DNA from: an uncultured Chitinophaga sp.
Lineage (GTDB): Bacteria > Bacteroidota > Bacteroidia > Chitinophagales > Chitinophagaceae
NCBI RefSeq assembly: GCF_902168175.1
Contig: NZ_CABHOU010000021.1
Coordinates: forward strand, 167,804 to 231,803
Direction of reading: 5' to 3'
Length of the DNA stretch: 64,000 bases
Shown here: positions 42,871 to 50,435 of the stretch, piece after piece
How positions within the stretch are numbered: the first letter of the stretch is position 1
Layout of the letters: every line of letters starts with the position of its first letter
Notes under the pieces: generated by a model
What the model saw: only the letters and a program-made list of their open reading frames with translations
What the model was told of the DNA's origin: nothing
The model's database searches: none
Made by a program: the position numbers and the translations under genes

Positions 42871-43659
42871 ATGCTACAGAAAAAATACAATGCCATATTA
42901 GCCGGGGCCACCGGCGGCTTCGATAAACAGGTAGTGGTACGCCACCGCTACGGGCAGGTACTGATCTGCAAACATCCGCCGAAGCGGGGCAATAAGGGGA
43001 CGAAAAAGCAACTGGCGGCGCAGGAGAAGTTTCGCCAGGCAGGGGTGTACGCCAAGCTGGTAGCCGTGATACCGGAGCTGACCGACTACTACAAAACCAA
43101 ACTATCCGGCCCCAGGAACGTGCAGAACCTGGCCATTTCCGACTTCTATCAGGCGCCGGAAATCGACGACATCCAGGTAGATGAGCAGCTGATTACCATT
43201 ACCGCCACCGATAACTTTATGGTGAAATCGGTGACGGTGAAGATTTATAATGAGGCAGGCGACCTGCTCGAAAGCGGTGCGGCCGTGCAGCGATGCAACA
43301 GCGATGAGTGGGACTTTGACAGCAGGTTTGTGTCATCCACCGCCTGTCGCATTGAAGTAAGGGCGATGGACCTGCCCGATAACGAAACCATGGTGGAACA
43401 TATACATGTACCTGCATGCGTATTTATTCAGGAAAACGAACACCTTCCATCTCATCCAGCCGGGCAATTATGCCCCAGCCGTAAAAGTAGTTCGCAACTG
43501 CTATCAGTACCTCGTTCCTACCCTTTTGCAACGGCAGCCTCACTACTGTATTCTCAATCGTGCACCTTCCGGAAGGAAACTTCTGTCCCGGTGATCCGAA
43601 ATGATTCTTATCGGCATATACCGCCTGTCCGTTTACAAATAGCCAGATTTCATCACTGA
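42871..43659 (+). CDS. Unknown-family protein, paralogue 1, with aberrant C-terminal extension
   Basis: 262 aa from ATG 42871 (MLQKKYNAILAGATGGFDKQ); the upstream open frame is rejected because it runs through the iterons. Residues 1-180 align with the 186-aa product of the 46130 gene: a basic N-terminal strand region, a KGTKKQLAAQEKFRQAGVYA helix, AISDFYQAPEIDDIQV, and an Ig-like end, VKSVTVKIYNEAGDLLESGA ... IEVRAMDLPDN. No signal peptide. Beyond about residue 182 the frame simply continues for 80 residues antisense to the 3' end of the convergent gene. The family stop codon has therefore been lost. Function unknown; the layout vaguely recalls DUF6266-type proteins. Confidence 0.65.
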   Translation: MLQKKYNAILAGATGGFDKQVVVRHRYGQVLICKHPPKRGNKGTKKQLAAQEKFRQAGVYAKLVAVIPELTDYYKTKLSGPRNVQNLAISDFYQAPEIDDIQVDEQLITITATDNFMVKSVTVKIYNEAGDLLESGAAVQRCNSDEWDFDSRFVSSTACRIEVRAMDLPDNETMVEHIHVPACVFIQENEHLPSHPAGQLCPSRKSSSQLLSVPRSYPFATAASLLYSQSCTFRKETSVPVIRNDSYRHIPPVRLQIARFHH

Positions 43660-44602
43660 AGCCCAGGTGTAAGTTGCGCTCCTGCGCACTGTCCGATTCA
43701 ATAGTGGTTTTTACCCAGGCCAGGCGGCGGGTTTTAAAGGGCGTACCGCCTAAAGCACGAGTAAGGTTTAGCAGCGCACGATCTTCGGTAACGAGGGGTG
43801 TCCATTTGGTGGAGCTATCGGGGTATTCGGGGCAAATGAGTTTGCCGCCGAGGTAAGGCAAGGGTGCCGCTATTTCTTTTCCGAAAGGGAATTCGATGGC
43901 CGGGCTACATTGCCATTTACGCAGGTAACGGGTATCATTGTACACAGGGATATACCCCTGTGAGGGGTCGAGGTTTTCCACAGCTCCCGGTTTTATCACC
44001 ATATTGGCGATGGTGATCTCACCGCCCGAAAAAGCAATGCCACCGTTTTTCACCCCGCCTTCCAGCGATGGTACTAACAGGGCATGACGGGTCATATCGT
44101 TTACGTAAGCCTTCATTTGTTTGCCGGATACCACGAGTTTAATATGGTTCCAGCCCGGGATGTTCAGGCGGGCACCGGCCTGGTATTCGTCGGCGAGGTC
44201 CCACAGATTGGTGCTATCGACCATCGCGGTATATTGCAGCGTAGTGCGTTTGGCCGGAGCCGCATCTTTAAAATAGCGCAGGTAAAAGTTATCCCCCGTT
44301 TTACCATCGGCCGACAGGTGAAAGGTAATACCAGGAAACCCAAAACCAAATTCCACATCGTATTCGATAGTGCCGTCCGAAAATTGCTGGTCCTTTAGCA
44401 GCAGGGGTTCGCCCGCTTTTACATATACGGCCTTAACACCCTTGTGCATGATAAATTTAATGCCGGCAGCAGGGTCGTACTGCCAGTACGCCGGCTCCAT
44501 GGGCACGTTGATAACTTTAGCTTTTTGCTGCGCAACAGTACCCAGCGTAAACAGGAACAACGACAGCAGCGAGATGGATGTTTTCTTTAAAATCAATGTC
44601 AT
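43424..44602 (-). CDS. Secreted protein with LamG/DUF1080-like domain
   Basis: 392-aa exported protein from ATG 44602 (MTLILKKTSISLLSLFLFTL, signal peptide ending GTVAQQ). The 48 residues upstream in frame are not protein-like. Residues about 30-210 form a concanavalin-type jelly roll as in DUF1080/3-keto-disaccharide hydrolase-like proteins: FSDGTIEYDVEFGFGFPGIT, FYLRYFKDAAPAKRTTLQYT, WNHIKLVVSGKQMKAYVND. The C-terminal half has a galactose-binding-like fold (WVKTTIESDSAQERNLHLGF, EIWLFVNGQAVYADK, LPLQKGRNEVLIAVANYFYG). Probably binds or acts on carbohydrate outside the inner membrane. It diverges from the ToxR-like regulator gene, whose periplasmic part carries a similar LamG-like end. Confidence 0.75.
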   Translation of the reverse strand: MTLILKKTSISLLSLFLFTLGTVAQQKAKVINVPMEPAYWQYDPAAGIKFIMHKGVKAVYVKAGEPLLLKDQQFSDGTIEYDVEFGFGFPGITFHLSADGKTGDNFYLRYFKDAAPAKRTTLQYTAMVDSTNLWDLADEYQAGARLNIPGWNHIKLVVSGKQMKAYVNDMTRHALLVPSLEGGVKNGGIAFSGGEITIANMVIKPGAVENLDPSQGYIPVYNDTRYLRKWQCSPAIEFPFGKEIAAPLPYLGGKLICPEYPDSSTKWTPLVTEDRALLNLTRALGGTPFKTRRLAWVKTTIESDSAQERNLHLGFSDEIWLFVNGQAVYADKNHFGSPGQKFPSGRCTIENTVVRLPLQKGRNEVLIAVANYFYGWGIIARLDEMEGVRFPE

Positions 44603-44668
44603 AGCGCGTAATTTTTTTAACTTTAGAAGTGATGGCGGTAAGTTAAACCGGCTATCGTTTCGGGTGTG

Positions 44669-44706
44669 GTGCAAGTACGCGCCAAAGCTGTGCAAGCTGG
44701 CGCCAA
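44669..44706. promoter_or_regulatory. Two direct repeats with 21-bp period in the divergent promoter region
   Basis: gtgcaagtacgcgccaa (44669-44685) and gtgcaagctggcgccaa (44690-44706): 14 of 17 identical, start-to-start distance 21 bp. They lie between the secreted LamG-like gene and the ToxR-like regulator gene, so a likely binding site for that regulator or another. Confidence 0.6.
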
Positions 44707-44724
44707 CTATCTTAAACATTGATA

Positions 44725-45984
44725 ATGAATAACAACGGCGAGGCATTTTACCTGTCCCAATTGCTTAAACAAATCGGGGAAGTATTTGACAGAGGCGCCG
44801 CCAGCGACTGGACGCCCTACGACTTTAACAAATTGTCGGACGCTATTTTCGAGCGTACGGACGTGCGCCTTAGCGTTACTACCCTCAAGCGAATTTTCGG
44901 GCGGTTGAAATATGACAGTGCGCCTACGCTTAGCACGCTTAATACGTTGGCGCAGTTTGCCGGGCATGCCGACTGGCTGGCGTTTAAATCACAGCCCGGC
45001 GAAGCGGTGTTAGAAACGACGGTTAACATTCCTCTTCCTCCCGCCAAAAAGCCGAAATGGTTATGGACCAGTCTGGCGGGCAGCATTATCCTGGCTGCCT
45101 GTTTACTAGTGATCTTCCAGTTTGCCGGTAAAAGCCGTAAGGCCTATACACCTGCCCAATTCGAATTCAGCGCTAATAAAATGATAGCAGAGGGCGTACC
45201 GAATTCAGTGGTATTTAATTACACCGCGAACGCTAAACCAGACTCCCTGTTCATCGTGCAAACCTGGGATATGTCGCGCAAGGTGCAGGTACCGGCCGAT
45301 AAACATGCACACTCGGCCATCTATTATTATCCCGGTTTCTTTAAAGCAAAACTGATAGCCGATACCCAGGTAGTAAAAACACAGGATATATGGATTACGA
45401 CTGCGGGCTGGTTATGTTTGCTGGAAGAAGAGCCCTTCCCCGTTTATCTTCCCAAAAAAGAATACGAACAAAACGGCATTATTGAAGTAACCGACGCCAT
45501 GCTGGCCCCATACCTTCATACATCGCCGGTGCCGAAAGTGCGTTTCTTTAACCAGCGCGACATGGGCGAGTTAATGAATGACAACTTTGTATTTGAAACC
45601 ACCGTTAAAAACACCTTTGACGATGGCCGTAACGCCTGCCACGCCAGCCAGGTGCTGATACAGTGTAAAGACGATATGATCTTTATTCCGCTGGCTGCGA
45701 AGTCATGCGTGGGCGACCTGTCACTCTATTACTGCGGAACGTGGATACAAAGCAAATCGGCCGATCTTTCGGGATTCGGCTGCGACCTTACGCAATGGAC
45801 AACACTGAGGGTAGAAGCAGTTAAAGGTAAGGTCAGTATTTACGTTAATGATCGGCCAGCATATACATTAACGTTTCCGAATAAACCCACTGCTATTGTG
45901 GGTGTACAATACAGGTTTAATGGCGCTGCTGCGGTGAAAGACACGAGGTTTACCGCTAATGGTAATGCGCACGAAATGAAGTAG
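44725..45984 (+). CDS. ToxR-like one-component membrane regulator with LamG-like sensor (putative)
   Basis: 419 aa from ATG 44725 (a TTG two codons earlier opens the frame). The cytoplasmic N-terminus (about 1-90) has a helical, DNA-binding-like domain: FNKLSDAIFERTDVRLSVTT, LKRIFGRLKYDSAPTLSTLN, TLAQFAGHADWLAFK, which resembles the N-terminal regulatory domain of several Chitinophagaceae membrane proteins. One membrane helix about 112-131 (LWTSLAGSIILAACLLVIFQ). The periplasmic part begins with a beta domain (FSANKMIAEGVPNSVVFNYT) and ends with a concanavalin/LamG-like domain (NDNFVFETTVKNTFDD, LTQWTTLRVEAVKGKVSIYV). Reading: it senses a periplasmic ligand, probably a sugar, and binds the adjacent repeats. 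The DNA-binding call is inference. Confidence 0.65.
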   Translation: MNNNGEAFYLSQLLKQIGEVFDRGAASDWTPYDFNKLSDAIFERTDVRLSVTTLKRIFGRLKYDSAPTLSTLNTLAQFAGHADWLAFKSQPGEAVLETTVNIPLPPAKKPKWLWTSLAGSIILAACLLVIFQFAGKSRKAYTPAQFEFSANKMIAEGVPNSVVFNYTANAKPDSLFIVQTWDMSRKVQVPADKHAHSAIYYYPGFFKAKLIADTQVVKTQDIWITTAGWLCLLEEEPFPVYLPKKEYEQNGIIEVTDAMLAPYLHTSPVPKVRFFNQRDMGELMNDNFVFETTVKNTFDDGRNACHASQVLIQCKDDMIFIPLAAKSCVGDLSLYYCGTWIQSKSADLSGFGCDLTQWTTLRVEAVKGKVSIYVNDRPAYTLTFPNKPTAIVGVQYRFNGAAAVKDTRFTANGNAHEMK

Positions 45985-46022
45985 GCCCATCTCCCGGAAG
46001 CAACATTTATCTCTCCCCAAAA

Positions 46023-46064
46023 TTCTACCCAAAACGACATTTTTTCTACCCAAAACGACATTTT
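46023..46064 (+). promoter_or_regulatory. Paired 21-bp iterons upstream of the second unknown-family paralogue
   Basis: Two identical copies of ttctacccaaaacgacattt(t) (46023-46043, 46044-46064), ending 17 nt before a -7-like CACCTTTG (46082-46089). Same unit, period and spacing as at 42791. Confidence 0.75.
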
Positions 46065-46129
46065 TCCCCGATCAAATCCGCCACCTTTGAAGTGTTATTT
46101 TAATTATATCACTTTAAAAACTTTTAACA

Positions 46130-46690
46130 ATGTATCAGAAAAAATTCAATGCCACCACACATGGTGCAAGCGGAAAATTCGACGAGCAAATCGTGTACGC
46201 TCAACGAAATGGCAAAACAACGATCACGATCGCAAAGCCTAAAAAAGAACGTAAGCTGACCCAGAAAGAACAGGAGGTACAGGACCGTTTTACAGAGGCT
46301 ACACTTTGGGGTAAATGGATTATGTCGACCCCGGAAAACCAGGAACCCTACGTGATGGCGGTGGGAGAAAAAGGTAATATCTACCAGGCCGCCATTAACG
46401 ACTTCCTTTCAGTACCCATGGTGGAACTGGTCAGGAGTCTTAACTATACGGGGGTCCCGGGAGGCCAGATAGTAGTGCTGGCCCAGGACGATGTTAAGAT
46501 CGATTCGGTGATCGTAGAATTGTTCAATCCCAACGGCGATTTGCTGGAAAGCGGAGCCGCACAGGAGTACTCAAAGAACAGTTACCGCTACACCGCTACT
46601 ACCGAAAACCCGGCACCGAACGGCACCAGGGTGGTAGTAACCGTGAAAGACCTGCCAGGCAATGCTATCACGAAAGAAGTGTTGCTGTAA
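46130..46690 (+). CDS. Unknown-family protein, paralogue 2 (intact)
   Basis: 186-aa soluble protein. N-terminal MYQKKFNATTHGASGKFDEQ, then IVYAQRNGKTTITIAKPKKE, a charged helix KLTQKEQEVQDRFTEATLWG, GNIYQAAINDFLSVPMVELV and an Ig-like C-terminal domain: DSVIVELFNPNGDLLESGA ... GTRVVVTVKDLPGNAITKEV. No signal peptide, no Cys cluster, no catalytic motif. It is the reference for judging the C-terminal run-on of paralogue 1. Controlled by the same iteron pair, so both are likely induced by one regulator. A strong terminator follows directly. Confidence 0.75.
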   Translation: MYQKKFNATTHGASGKFDEQIVYAQRNGKTTITIAKPKKERKLTQKEQEVQDRFTEATLWGKWIMSTPENQEPYVMAVGEKGNIYQAAINDFLSVPMVELVRSLNYTGVPGGQIVVLAQDDVKIDSVIVELFNPNGDLLESGAAQEYSKNSYRYTATTENPAPNGTRVVVTVKDLPGNAITKEVLL

Positions 46691-46702
46691 GGCTTATTAG
46701 TT

Positions 46703-47701
46703 TCAGGACCGGGGCTCATGTGGGCCCCGGTTTATTTTTCGGTATTCGAGTGGTTTATAGCCTGTTACTTTTTTAAAGGTGGCGGTAAATATGCTGGGGT
46801 TAGCATAACCAACATCCAGGGCAATTTCTTTCACCCGTAACCGTGTAGTTAACAATAATTCCCGCGCTTTGTCGATTTTTGCCAGCGGTCTGGCATCCTT
46901 TAACGTAATACCCGTTTTTACCCTGAACTCGTCGCAGGCATGCCGGTAACCAACACCCGCCTTTTTCGACATTTTTTTAACGGCGCCCTGTGGGTTACCA
47001 ACGCGGGTTAACGACAGTGTTATTTCAGAGAGTACCTGGCTATCCACAGCACCAGTCCTGTATTTCGACTTAAAATGTTTATCTGTTTTTTTAACCGCGC
47101 CCGCGTATTCTTTCATCAGTTCACAAATCTGTTTTTCCACTTCCACCTTACGCACCCAGCCCGTTAAATTATTTTTCCGCAGCCGTTCAAATACGTTGTA
47201 TACGTGCCTGTTGACAGGCAGCGATACCTGCCTCACGCCTTCTGTCGCGGTAGTTACCAAATGTTTCGTTACTGCGTCAATTTCCGCGCAGTCCTGCTGC
47301 ATATCCGAAAGCATTTTCAGGCTTAGTGCAAAATGGCATAACGTGTATTCCCCAACGGCCAAACTTAATCCATGCTGGCCGGCAGGTAAATAATACAGGT
47401 GATAAGTGTTTTCCGGAAGCGTTCGTGGCTTGACCAGGCAGGTAGGATTACCTTTGATAACATAGGAGATCAGCACCGTGGGTTCAGCGATGATATAATA
47501 CAGCGTCTTCGGCTCGTCGAGCCGGATATGATCGCGAAAATACCCGCTATGCGTGCCCTCTTCCTCCTGGTGCAGTATGGCACCAAAGGGGCCGCTGGTT
47601 ACCTTAGCGGGTATATAGGTTATTAATGCCGGATCTCTGTGTGGTGACGGTAAATAATCAATTGCCACATCTTCCTGATGTGATGGCAATACAAATTCCA
47701 T
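46703..47701 (-). CDS. AraC-family transcriptional regulator
   Basis: 332-aa regulator. The N-terminal 200 residues form a ligand or dimerisation part without an obvious cupin signature (ITYIPAKVTSGPFGAILHQE, NTYHLYYLPAGQHGLSLAVG). The C-terminal AraC HTH pair runs about 250-325: KMSKKAGVGYRHACDEFRVK then LLTTRLRVKEIALDVGYANP, SIFTATFKKVTGYKPLEYRK. The final NRGPHEPRS is encoded within a GC-rich hairpin that also acts as terminator for the convergent paralogue 2 gene. Divergent from the Crp/Fnr gene. Confidence 0.88.
   Translation of the reverse strand: MEFVLPSHQEDVAIDYLPSPHRDPALITYIPAKVTSGPFGAILHQEEEGTHSGYFRDHIRLDEPKTLYYIIAEPTVLISYVIKGNPTCLVKPRTLPENTYHLYYLPAGQHGLSLAVGEYTLCHFALSLKMLSDMQQDCAEIDAVTKHLVTTATEGVRQVSLPVNRHVYNVFERLRKNNLTGWVRKVEVEKQICELMKEYAGAVKKTDKHFKSKYRTGAVDSQVLSEITLSLTRVGNPQGAVKKMSKKAGVGYRHACDEFRVKTGITLKDARPLAKIDKARELLLTTRLRVKEIALDVGYANPSIFTATFKKVTGYKPLEYRKINRGPHEPRS
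46708..46738. terminator. Terminator lying inside the 3' coding end of the araC-type gene
   Basis: accggggc / gccccggt stem (8 bp) with a TTTATTTTT tract on the plus strand. It ends paralogue 2 transcripts and overlaps the last codons of the AraC-family gene. Confidence 0.8.
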
Positions 47702-47848
47702 GTAGTTCAGTTTTGGTGTTTATAATAAACTGCCAAAACGGTTTAAATAATAATAGGCTACTACTAAGATAAGTATTGCTAATTATTTAGCAAAATATTC
47801 CCTGATTCTATGTATATAACTACATTTCCGCAACACAAAACTTTCCCA

Positions 47849-47856
47849 TAACTTTA
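47849..47856 (+). promoter_or_regulatory. -7-like box just before the Crp/Fnr gene (leaderless type)
   Basis: TAACTTTA, 7 of 8 to TAnnTTTG, 4 nt before the ATG at 47861. The mRNA would be leaderless. Confidence 0.4.
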
Positions 47857-47860
47857 GTAC

Positions 47861-48436
47861 ATGTCATCCACCCTCAACCCGTTATTCCAACACTTCGAAA
47901 CATACATTCCCCTCTCCACTCCGCTGCGGCAGGAGTTGGAAAGCCGCATCCGCATCCGGTCGTTTAAGAAAGGTCAGTTACTGCACGATGCAAAATATGT
48001 TTGCAGTGAAAGTCACTTTATTCAAAAGGGGCTGGTGAGAGTTTTTTTTGAGAAAGATGGAAAAGAGATCAGTGAATATTTTAGTGCCGAGGGCGAGTGG
48101 GTAAATTCGCCCCGCAGTTTTATGCAGCAGCAGCAAGACATTTACTCCATTGATGCGCTGGAAGATACGGATACGTACTGCCTGCAGGTGCGCGACCTCA
48201 TATATCTTTTCGACCATTTCCCCGAAATGGACAGGTACTCGCGGCTCACGATGGGCATACTGTTCGGGCATTTCATGGAGCGTATTACATCGATGCGGTT
48301 TACAACGGCCAAAGAGAAATATGAACACTTCCGCAGCGTGTACCACGACATCTGCCACCGGCTGCCACTGGGCATGATCGCTTCGTACCTGGGCATTACG
48401 CAGGAAACCTTAAGCCGCATCAGGGCCGAAAAGTAG
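47861..48436 (+). CDS. Crp/Fnr-family cyclic-nucleotide-binding-like regulator
   Basis: 191-aa regulator. The N-terminal cNMP-binding beta-roll (about 15-120) shows SFKKGQLLHDAKYVCSESHF, IQKGLVRVFFEKDGKEISEY, FSAEGEWVNSPRSFMQQQ. Long dimer helix MDRYSRLTMGILFGHFMERI. The C-terminal HTH is short: YHDICHRLPLGMIASYLGIT then QETLSRIRAEK. This matches the Bacteroidetes subfamily of short Crp-like proteins that usually lack the cAMP-contact residues, so the ligand may be absent or different. Just upstream of an alpha/beta hydrolase gene (63 nt). Confidence 0.9.
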   Translation: MSSTLNPLFQHFETYIPLSTPLRQELESRIRIRSFKKGQLLHDAKYVCSESHFIQKGLVRVFFEKDGKEISEYFSAEGEWVNSPRSFMQQQQDIYSIDALEDTDTYCLQVRDLIYLFDHFPEMDRYSRLTMGILFGHFMERITSMRFTTAKEKYEHFRSVYHDICHRLPLGMIASYLGITQETLSRIRAEK

Positions 48437-48499
48437 TTTTTGATCCATATCAAATAATCGCGTACTGAAAACGCAGAGCTTTGTTAAAAAATATCATCC

Positions 48500-49324
48500 A
48501 TGCGCTTTTTCATCAGTCTTATTGCAATTCTTTGCTGCACCGGCGGCCTCTCCGCCCAGCAAACCCTTCAAACACCGCAGGTAAACAGCATTTTATACAG
48601 CGGCCCCGGCGACAACCAGCCGCTGCTCGTAGGCCTTGGCGGCTCCGAAGGCGGCAATGCCTGGAGCAGTGATCACTGGAAGGCTACCCGCGACACCTTT
48701 CTCGCCAAAGGTTACGCCTTCCTGGCCCTCGGTTACTTCGGCGCGCCCGGTACACCGGATACACTCAACCGCATCTCCATCGATGCGGTGCATGATGCCA
48801 TTCTTAAAGCCGCTTCCAACCCACGCATCAACAAACGTAAAATCGCCATCATCGGTGGTTCCCGCGGCGGCGACCTCGCCTTACTGCTGGCCAGCTATTA
48901 TCCGGATATCAGTTGCGTGGTAGCCATCGTTCCCAGCCATGTTACCTTTCCCGGTCACACCGATCACTTCAGCACACCCGCCTGGACGTTTAAAGGCCGC
49001 GACCTGCCGTTTGTTCCGGTAAACGAAGCCTCCGTACCATTCCTGATGAAACGCGATTTAAGGGGCGCTTTTGAGGCTATGCTACAGGATACCGCAGCCG
49101 AGCGTACGGCGTTAATACCTGTGCAAAATATCAAAGGCCCGGTATTACTGCTGTCTGCCAAAAGCGATGAGATTTGTCCATCCACCCCGATGTGCGAAAA
49201 GATGATACAGCAACTGAAACGGAAAGATGCCAGGCATATAGCTTACGACGGCAAACATGCCGAGCCGTTAAAACATTTTGATACGGTCTATAAATTTTTA
49301 GACCAGCACTTTAAAGCGCGGTAA
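48500..49324 (+). CDS. Secreted alpha/beta hydrolase, BAAT/dienelactone hydrolase-like
   Basis: 274-aa exported hydrolase. Signal peptide (MRFFISLIAILCCTGGLSAQ). Alpha/beta fold with nucleophile elbow IIGGSRGGDLALLLA (GxSxGG), acid in LLLSAKSDEICPS and His in YDGKHAEPLKHF. The fragment LLVGLGGSEGGNAW supplies the oxyanion loop, and the order matches the C-terminal BAAT acyltransferase/thioesterase-like branch. The natural substrate is unknown; ester or acyl-transfer chemistry is expected. It may be co-transcribed with the Crp/Fnr gene upstream. Confidence 0.88.
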   Translation: MRFFISLIAILCCTGGLSAQQTLQTPQVNSILYSGPGDNQPLLVGLGGSEGGNAWSSDHWKATRDTFLAKGYAFLALGYFGAPGTPDTLNRISIDAVHDAILKAASNPRINKRKIAIIGGSRGGDLALLLASYYPDISCVVAIVPSHVTFPGHTDHFSTPAWTFKGRDLPFVPVNEASVPFLMKRDLRGAFEAMLQDTAAERTALIPVQNIKGPVLLLSAKSDEICPSTPMCEKMIQQLKRKDARHIAYDGKHAEPLKHFDTVYKFLDQHFKAR

Positions 49325-49376
49325 GGCAGGTTAAAAACCGGGCAGTCCTTGTTAAATACCGGGTGAAAAATAAAAC

Positions 49377-49384
49377 TATCTTTG
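49377..49384 (+). promoter_or_regulatory. -7 box immediately before the ornithine cyclodeaminase-family gene
   Basis: TATCTTTG, exact to TAnnTTTG, 5 nt before the ATG at 49390. A TTG lies at 49349-49351 (25-nt spacer, long). It supports a leaderless transcript and the downstream start. Confidence 0.6.
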
Positions 49385-49389
49385 CGGGC

Positions 49390-50325
49390 ATGCTTCAGAT
49401 CAGTAACACCGACATCGAAAAGTCGCTCGACTGCCCTTCGCTTATTGCAGCGTTGAGGGATATGTTTTCTTCCGAATTCACGATGCCATTGCGGCACCAT
49501 CATTTCTATTCCCTGCCTGGCGGCATTGATAATACCCTTATCCTGATGCCATCGTGGAACAACGAATATATGGGCATTAAACAGGTGATCGTAGCGCCCG
49601 GCAATGCCAGCCAGTCGTTACCTTCCATCCACGCCCTTTACACGATACTGGACGCCCGCACCGGCGTGCCCCTGGCCATGATGAACGCGGCCATGCTCAC
49701 TTCTATCAGAACAGCCTGTACTTCTGCGCTGGCAGCAGATTACCTGGCCGCGAAGGATGCCAAGACTTTATTAGTGGCCGGTACGGGCAAAGTGGCCCGC
49801 CACATGGTGCCCGCACACAAAAGCGTAAGGAATTATGAACGGGTGATGATATGGGGCCGTAATGAAGAACGCGCCCGCGACATGCAGGCATTGTTGCAGC
49901 AAAGCGGCCACGAAACAGAAGTAGTGACCAACCTCGAAGAAGCCGTTAAAGCAGCCGATGTGATATCCTGCTCCACCATGGCCGAAACACCCATCATCCA
50001 TGGCGAATGGCTGCATCCGGGGCAGCACCTCGACCTGGTAGGCTCTTACAAACCCGGCATGCGTGAGGCCGACGACCAGGTAATTCTCAGCAGCTCACTG
50101 TTCGTAGATTCACGTGCAGGTGCCCTACACGAATCAGGCGAGTTAGGTGAACCTATTAAAAATGGATTAATAGAGGCAGAAGATGTGGAGGCAGACATAG
50201 TGGAACTGTGTTCAGGCAAACATCATGGCCGAAGCGCAGCGCATGAGATCACGTTGTTCAAGTCGATGGGACTGGCGATAGAAGATTTGACGGCGGCGTT
50301 GCTGGTGTATAACAAGGTTAAATAG
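49390..50325 (+). CDS. Ornithine cyclodeaminase / mu-crystallin family enzyme
   Basis: 311-aa NAD(P)-binding enzyme. The frame opens at a GTG at 49363, but that lies upstream of the -7 box; the ATG at 49390 (MLQISNTDIEKSLDCPSLIA) is chosen. Substrate loop NTLILMPSWNNEYMGIKQVI; TSIRTACTSALAADYLAAKD; Rossmann motif LLVAGTGKVARHMVPAH; a DVISCSTMAETPIIHGEWL block; the end LVGSYKPGMREAD. Family members include ornithine cyclodeaminase, alanine dehydrogenase, and Pyr2C or ketimine reductases, so the exact reaction is open. Confidence 0.9.
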   Translation: MLQISNTDIEKSLDCPSLIAALRDMFSSEFTMPLRHHHFYSLPGGIDNTLILMPSWNNEYMGIKQVIVAPGNASQSLPSIHALYTILDARTGVPLAMMNAAMLTSIRTACTSALAADYLAAKDAKTLLVAGTGKVARHMVPAHKSVRNYERVMIWGRNEERARDMQALLQQSGHETEVVTNLEEAVKAADVISCSTMAETPIIHGEWLHPGQHLDLVGSYKPGMREADDQVILSSSLFVDSRAGALHESGELGEPIKNGLIEAEDVEADIVELCSGKHHGRSAAHEITLFKSMGLAIEDLTAALLVYNKVK

Positions 50326-50344
50326 TTTTATGCTGATAAAATGG

Positions 50345-50372
50345 TAAGGGCCGCACTCACGTACGGCCCTTA
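50345..50372 (+). terminator. Terminator after the cyclodeaminase-family gene
   Basis: taagggccg / cggccctta stem, loop of 10, then ttgtttta. Confidence 0.65.
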
Positions 50373-50383
50373 TTGTTTTACGC

Positions 50384-50416
50384 AAAAAAAGATGGCCAGG
50401 CAAACGCCCGGCCATC
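50384..50416 (-). terminator. Terminator of locus 3
   Basis: On the minus strand: gatggccgggc / gcctggccatc (one mismatch) followed by seven Ts, just after the FAD-enzyme stop. Confidence 0.85.
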
Positions 50417-50435
50417 TCTATAAAAAACACTATAA

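Noticed and set aside
42672..42911. 79-codon leftward frame over the triple repeat and iterons
   Set aside because: It reads through regulatory repeats and the start of paralogue 1 antisense.
45840..46061. Leftward 73-codon frame with a repeated MSFWVE peptide
   Set aside because: The repeat is only the reverse translation of the 21-bp iterons; the rest is antisense to the ToxR-like gene.
49363..49389. GTG start for the cyclodeaminase-family enzyme
   Set aside because: It precedes the exact -7 box at 49377-49384, so it would not be transcribed.
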